A program made the position numbers and the translations under genes. The notes beneath the pieces were generated by a model, which had not been told where the DNA came from, did no database searches, and worked only from the letters and a program-made list of their open reading frames with translations. This document shows positions 58,378-64,000 of a stretch of 64,000 nt of DNA, in pieces (position 1 is the first letter of the stretch; every line of letters begins with the position of its first letter). The DNA comes from Polyporus tsugae. Taxonomy: Eukaryota > Basidiomycota > Agaricomycetes > Polyporales > Polyporaceae. The stretch lies in assembly GCA_024305745.1 (NCBI GenBank), contig JAHRBS010000007.1, forward strand, positions 1,364,001 through 1,428,000, given 5' to 3'.

Positions 58378-61300
58378 GTGACTGCTCTGAGGCACACTGC
58401 AGCCAACAGGCTTATGGCGCACCAACGTTCTCAATGGGTAAGGACTGCCAAGACGGTTGGCAGGATACAAGCAGCTGTGATAGCTGAGGAGGAAAATAAA
58501 GCAAAGGATAGGCCCTGGCCACCAGGATTCCTGCCACGGTGGGATGGAACTGAGACGTCTCTTCTCGATGCATGGGAGGATGGACAACGCCTTTATGGTG
58601 CTCCGCAACTGTTTGCTTCAGCAATGTACACATATTCACAACAACTCGCTGAGCAAGAGTACCAGAAGAAGGAAGTCCGCCCCATTGAAGAGATCGTACC
58701 CAAGCACTATCACGAATACCTGCATGTGTTCTCAAAGGAGGCGTCCGAACGTTTGCCAGAACACGGACCCTATGACCATGCAATAGAGCTCGTGCCCAAT
58801 GCAAAGATGTTCAATTCCCGTGTGTCCCCCCTATTGCCCAGCGAACAAGGAGAGCTTGATAAGTTTCTCGCTGAGAACTTGGCCAAAGGCTATATTCAAG
58901 AGTCTAAATCACCAATGTTGTTGCTGTTCTTTGTCAAGAAGAAGGATGGTAGCCTACGTCCAGTCCAGGACTATCGGCGACTCAACAAGATCACCATTAA
59001 GAACCGTTACCCACTACCGTTGGTATCGGATCTGATGGATTGACTCAAGAAGGCCAAGTACTTCACAAAGCTCGATATTCGCTGGGGGTACAACAATGTG
59101 CGGGTTAAGGCCAGCGATGAATGGAAGGCTGCCTTTGTGACCAACCGAGGGCTGTTCGAGCCGAACATTATGTTCTTTGGGCTAGCCAATTCACCCAGCA
59201 TATTCTCTGCGCTCATGAACGGCATCTTCAAGGACCTCATCATACTCGGCAAAGTCACTATCTACCTCGATGACATCCTCATATTCACCGACAGTCTTGA
59301 GGAACACTGCACATTGGTGCGCGAGGTCCTGAAACGTCTTAAGGAGAACGATCTGTTCTGCAAGCCAGAGAAGTGCGAGTTTGAACAGCCTAAGGTGGAA
59401 TACCTCGGTGTGCTCATCTTGGAAAACTGCATAGAGATGGACCCAGTGAAGGTGAAGGGTATCGCAGATTGGCCTGTCCCTCAGAATGCCACAGACGTAC
59501 GGAAGTTCTGCGGTTTTGCAAACTTCTATCGGCGGTTCATAAAGGACTTTAGTGCCATCTGCAAACCCTTGGATCGCCTCACAGGCAATGCGCCATGGCA
59601 ATGGGGAGACAAAGAGCAGTCTGCCTTTGACGAGCTCAAGCGTTGCTTCACCAAAAGCCCTGTCCTAACGATCTATGATCCAGACCGCAACACCCACATC
59701 AAAGTTGATGCATCTGGCTTCGCTACAGGCGCGGTTCTGTCTCAGGAGGGGGAAGATGGCAAATGGCACCCCATCGCTTTTCACTCTGAGTCGATGAACG
59801 ACGCTGAATGCAACTACGAGATCTACGACAAAGAGATGCTCGCCATCATTCGTGCCCTGCAGGCCTGGCGCCACTATCTTGAGGGTCTCCCCAGTGTGTT
59901 CAAAATCCAGTCAGACCACAAGAACCTTGAGTATTGGCGCACAGCACAGAACCTCACACACAGGCAGGCACGATGGGCTCTCTATCTGTCACGATTTGAC
60001 TTTGTCATCTCGCACAAGCCTGGGACGTCTAATGGTAGGGCTGATGCACTGTCAAGACGGCCCGACCACCAGCACGAGGATGCAGACGACAATCTTGGTC
60101 TAGTCTTGTTGCAGCCAGAACAATTCTGAGTACTGGCAGCCAAGAGAGGGCATCTATCGGTGGTTCCAGAGAAGGCACTGCTTCGGCGTATCCGCGAGTG
60201 TGGAGAACACAAACAGGAGGTCGTGGAGGCACTCAGTAAGCTCGACAAGCTTGGACCAGCGCGTCTTCAGAACGACTTGGTGGACTGGAACAGCGAGCAA
60301 GGCCTGCTACTGTACTGAGGCAAAGTCTATGTCCCCAAGGACGATGCACTGCGTGCTGAGATTGTACGCATCCACCACGACCTCCCACACACTGGACACC
60401 CTGGGCAGTCGAAGACATTGGAGTTGGTCACGCGAAACTACTGGTGGCCGGGCATGGCAAAGTTCATTAAGGATTACGTTGAGACCTGCAACACCTGTCG
60501 CCGCAGCAAGGGTTCACATGCCAAACCGCACGGTCCTCTTCAACCAAATGAAATCCCTGATGGCCCGGGCCAGATTGTGACGTGCAACTTCATCACTGGA
60601 CTCCCAGAGGTGGATGGATACAACGCGGTTCAGCTCATCACTGATCGGCATGGAAAGATGATACATCTTATTCCTTGCACTGAGGAGATCGATGCAGAAG
60701 GAGCTGCTGACAACTTCATCCGATAACATTTTCATCTTCACGGGCTGCAACGGAAGATCATCTCTGATCGTGGGCCCCAGTTCTCAAGCAAGCTCTTCCG
60801 CACTGTACTCAAGGGACTCGGCATAGAAAGCACAATGTCCACAGCCTACCACCCGCAGACAGATGGGCAATCGGAATGATGGAACCAGGAGATAGAGGCA
60901 TACCTTTGTGTGTTCTGCTCATGGCGCCACGATGACTGGGTCAAGTGGCTGCTGATTGCAGAGTTCGCCTTTAACTCACACCAGCACTCGTCAACAGGTT
61001 ATTTGCCGTTCTACCTCATGTACGGCTACGAACCCCAGTTCCACATTCCGATGTTGCCTACAGCGGTGCCTGCAGCTGGTGAATACCGGGAGGAGTTGCG
61101 ACAGGTGTGAGAGGATGCAACTGCGGCCTTGACTCTAGCAGCTGAGTGGATGAAGGAGTACTATGGACGGTATGTCCGTGACGCTCCAGAGTTCAAGGAA
61201 GGCCAGAAGGTGTGGCTCGACACGAGGAACTTCCGTGTTCCTGGAGTCTCTCGGAAACTGGTGGATCGGTACGCTGGCCCATATCCAGTTATACGCAAAG

Positions 61301-61647
61301 TGGGCAATCTAGCTTACGAGCTCAGACTCCCTAAGGACCTTGTAATCCACCCAGTATTCCATGTTTCTCTCTTGCTTCCACACAAGGAGAGTCGACTCCC
61401 CGGTTGTCATCCGGCAGAGCCAGCGGCAATTGAGGTGGAGGGGGAGGAAAAGTATGAAGTGGAGGAAGTGTTGGAGTCGCGGCGGTATGGGCGGTGGAAG
61501 AAACTGCAGTATCTCATACACTGGAAGGGTTGGGGCCCTGAACACAACAGCTAGGAGGATGCAGTGGACCTTACAAACACGCTGCAACTCGTGCAAAAAT
61601 TCCATTCAACGCACACAGAGGCGCCTGGTCCTCTCAAGAAGACTTAG
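58378..61647 (+). pseudogene. Gypsy pol, copy 3 (5'-truncated)
   Basis: Third copy of the pol 3' half at +23,324 from copy 1 and +11,662 from copy 2, sharing the copy 2 type of 5' end. It carries the same six stops plus an extra TGA at 60,316-60,318, where copies 1 and 2 have CGA, so it is the most decayed. Further private changes lie near 60,343-60,390 and 61,583. Confidence 0.9.
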
Positions 61648-61679
61648 TCGTGAAGGCACGACCCTTAAGAGGGGGGTAT

Positions 61680-62125
61680 TGTCATGAATGTTCCATTCGG
61701 CGCCTGCTATCAGCGCCTTGGTTTCCTTTTCTGGACAATCTACTTCTCACGTTGTACTTATTGTTCTCTGTTGCATTGTATCTTGTCCTTTGTTCTCTAG
61801 GACAATAGCTCCTTATTGTCCGTCGTCGCTATTGTTCTGTTTCCATTGTTCACCCGTGTCCATAGTTACCTATTGTCCCCAGGTTCTCATTGTCCTCTAT
61901 AAGTATATAAGGACCTGTACTTCGCTGCCTGGAGACCTCAGTTTTGACCTCTTGTCTCCAGGTAAGCCTCGCTGTATTTTGCTTGTAGACACCTACTTAC
62001 TCAATACATCTTGTCTCCAGCCCTGACTGTTGAGCCTTGCTCCGCTCTCGCTGCACAAGTGCTCGTTGATGCCCTTGCTCGTCTCGTAAGTCTCCCTGGT
62101 CCTTACTTGACGGCCAGTTGTAACA
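61680..62125 (+). repeat. Gypsy LTR, copy 3 (diverged end)
   Basis: 446 bases, TGTCATGAATG to AGTTGTAACA. It starts like copies 1 and 2 but from about 61,750 shows many substitutions, so the array's identity ends inside this LTR. Confidence 0.9.
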
Positions 62126-62204
62126 AGTACCAGCCAAGTGCCAAGCCAAGCTTAACATTGCACCCTTTTGGCGCAGCTGGTTCAGCGGCTGGTCTGTTCC
62201 CAAC
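62126..62204. other. Short unassigned spacer
   Basis: About 80 bases between the Gypsy LTR and the start of recognisable Copia-1-like sequence. Nothing recognised. Confidence 0.35.
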
Positions 62205-63714
62205 AATCAGGTCCTGATTGTGTCAACGTTCCTCACATCTTTGACCTTGACAAGTGGCAGGACTACCACTATGACAAAGAATCAAATGATCCTGATTAGT
62301 ATCCCTGTGCTACTACTCCCTGCCCCTCATGTTACAACTTCTGAGGAGAGCTACCTCCCCTAGATTTTGAAACTGCTTGGGAACCTGTTGCAGTTCTCCA
62401 AGAATCCCGTCCTAAGTCTCTGTTGGATCTTCCTCCTCTTCCTGCTCCAACTAGTGAAGAAACCATGTTGCTTGCATACTCTCCTGCCTCCTCATCTGTG
62501 CAACTCAGTGTAGAACTCCCTCCTCTCAAACCTCCATCCTCTACCTCTAATGACAACAACCTCTTCCTCCTTACTATCACCGTGGGAGATAACGTCAAAG
62601 CCGACTCCATTCCCCTCCTTGCAACCTCCGCTCAGTATCTCAACTGGGCTGCCCAGATGAAGGGTTTCCTCATCATGGTTGGTGCCTGGGACATTGTCAA
62701 GTCTGATCTGGGTACTTCACCCACGGACGCGACAGCTGCTCAAAGGCGTGCTGGCCTTGTGAACAAGGCTACCAGTGCGATTGTCATGTGCACTGACAAG
62801 GACCTCTGTCGTCATCTCTTCGACAATGTGGACAACCCCAAGAAGCCTCACGAGATGTGGGCCACCCTCAAGTCCCAGCTCGGCAAGACTGATGCTGCGG
62901 ACACCTGGAGCAAGTTCGAGGCAGTCATTGGAATGAAACATCTCTCAGATCAGAAGCCACTCAAGGATCAGCGCAGTCGCCTTGAGGCTCGCCTGAAGGA
63001 CATTGCTGATGGCGGACTCAAGTTGGAAGAGAACATGAAGGCCCTCCTCGTTCTCTCCAAGATCCCTGAGTCTTACCGCACCCTCATCTCTGGCCTCCTC
63101 TCGTCGTCCATCAAGTTGAAAGACTTGAAGGTCGAAACGGTCATCAACAAGACTGTCTCCGAGGAAAGTGTGCGGAAGACTGGCTCCATTGGTTCTTCGG
63201 CCTCTCGCGTGTCTACTACCAAGCCCAAGAAGAAAGGCCCTTGTGGTCACTGTGGCGGTAAGACGCATGATGAGTCTTCTTGTTGGAAGAAGTATCCCGA
63301 CAAGAAACCAAAGAATGGGGGGAATAACAATGGCAAAAAGGACAAAGGCAAAGGCACCTCACATGCTCATAATGCTAACACCACGGACAATGTCGCTTCT
63401 ATACTTGTAACCACATCCGCTGCTGAGTCTTCACAATTGATCATTGCATCCCACTATGTTGTGGCTTCAGCCCTTGAGGGATACAACTCAACAACTTGGC
63501 TGATGGATTCAGGTGCATCGGAGCACATCACATTCAACATAAACAACTTCTTGACCTATGAACCTTTTGATACTCCCATGCTCTTCTCAACTGCGGCCAA
63601 TGGTACTTAAATTCATGGCTTAGGTGCTGGAACTGTTCGAGGTCGTGTTTGTGTTGATAATCAGTGGATTGAGACTGAGTTGAACAACATCATTTACATT
63701 CCTCAGGTTGGTTG
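62205..63714 (+). pseudogene. Copia-1-related gag/protease fragment (plus strand)
   Basis: Closely related to Copia-1 gag: KADSIPLLATSAQYLNWAAQ, the CCHC knuckle CGHCGGKTHDESSC and the protease motif DSGAS, here intact. The start codon expected from Copia-1 (ATG in MGDNVKAD) is GTG at about 62,583. The frame ends at TAA 63,608-63,610 where Copia-1 has a Gln codon, and then continues in frame through NNIIYIPQVG. Further stops lie upstream near 62,308. Integrase, reverse transcriptase and RNase H are absent because a Copia-3 LTR follows at 63,715. Confidence 0.87.
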
Positions 63715-64000
63715 TGTTGAAGTCAGTGCTGTAGTGCGTGCTCCTTTGACCGTGCCAAGTCAACCCTCCTTGACCTCGTACCACCACCATCTTGAGTAGA
63801 TGCCCACTCCACAAGCTGTACGCTGTCTCTTCTCCCCCCCTCCCTACCCTTCCTCCCCCTTCCCCTAGTCCCCACATCTGTCACCTACACCGAGGTCGAA
63901 TCAACGCGATGAGCGACGGCCACCATGGCCATAATACACATATGGGGAACTCTAGTGGGGTCGATCATCTCCCCAGATGGTCCCCCTCTGTCAAACCCAC
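63715..64000 (+). repeat. Copia-3-type LTR, cut by the window end
   Basis: Begins TGTTGAAGTCAGTGCTGTAG, close to the LTR at 46,320 for about 50 bases, then diverges (CAACCCTCCTTGACC...). It interrupts the Copia-1-like pol after the IPQVG codons. It may be a solo LTR or the start of a further Copia-3-family element. Confidence 0.7.

Larger units (their letters stand above)
35187..61740. repeat. Tandem array with 11,662-bp period (two full units and a partial third)
   Basis: Unit 1 is about 35,187-46,848, unit 2 is 46,849-58,510, and a partial third unit runs from 58,511 to about 61,740. Every recognisable feature recurs at exactly +11,662 (for example tRNA 44,937 and 56,599; LTR 38,356, 50,018 and, at +23,324, 61,680). 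The units are nearly but not fully identical: a few substitutions separate unit 1 from unit 2 in pol (for example at 36,543), and the third copy has its own changes near 60,316-60,390 and in its LTR. Only the Gypsy pol 3' half and LTR occur in all three. Confidence 0.93.

Noticed and set aside
35187..58510. The tandem array as a pure assembly error
   Set aside because: Units differ at scattered positions and the third copy has private changes, so they are not exact echoes; long-read support is still needed.

Overview
This window is a stretch of fungal, almost certainly basidiomycete (Agaricomycetes-like), nuclear DNA. The genes are split by many short introns of about 50 to 70 bases, and the left quarter carries typical fungal housekeeping and signalling genes. 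The right three quarters are a nest of LTR retrotransposons containing chromodomain Gypsy and Ty1/Copia families. Exon structures were built by hand from splice sites, reading-frame continuity and family motifs; nothing was searched against a database.

Gene-rich part (1-16,100). The 3' end of the complex I 24-kDa subunit gene is followed, tail to tail, by a bestrophin/RFP-TM-type anion channel gene on the minus strand. Next are a complete 15-exon class V myosin, a minus-strand AN1 zinc-finger protein of the Cuz1/ZFAND1 type, an ESCRT-III VPS2/CHMP2 gene with a probable GC-AG intron, a 12-exon COG4 gene, and a 10-exon MAP kinase of the Slt2/Mpk1 cell-wall-integrity class. Myosin V, COG4 and VPS2 all serve vesicle and membrane traffic, but I see no operon-like link between them.

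Transposon nest (16,856 to the end). An old minus-strand Gypsy remnant (Gypsy-0) has its 3' LTR split by a full Copia element (Copia-1, TSD CAAGA). Its pol is cut off where a plus-strand Gypsy (Gypsy-1) begins at 25,864. The 5' LTR of Gypsy-1 is in turn split by a second full Copia (Copia-2, TSD ACCAG). Gypsy-1 is abutted at 38,801/38,802 by an inverted copy of its own 5' half. Together these form a large inverted repeat with arms of about 2.95 kb around a 3.6 kb loop.

Tandem array. From about 35,187 onward an 11,662-bp block repeats: one full unit, a second nearly identical unit, and a partial third ending near 61,680-62,125. Each full unit holds the Gypsy pol 3' half and LTR, the inverted gag/protease fragment, a 43-base piece of the 5' end of 18S rRNA, a decayed HARBI1-like (PIF/Harbinger) transposase, an intact-looking tRNA-Cys(GCA) gene, and the 3' half of a third Copia family (Copia-3) with its LTR. 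The window ends in a degraded plus-strand relative of Copia-1 that is itself interrupted by a Copia-3 LTR.

I found no new enzyme system. The most notable structures are the 11.66-kb tandem array, the self-complementary Gypsy arrangement, a textbook -1 frameshift signal at the Gypsy gag/pol junction, and the pattern of disabling changes, which are mostly consistent with C:G to T:A transitions.
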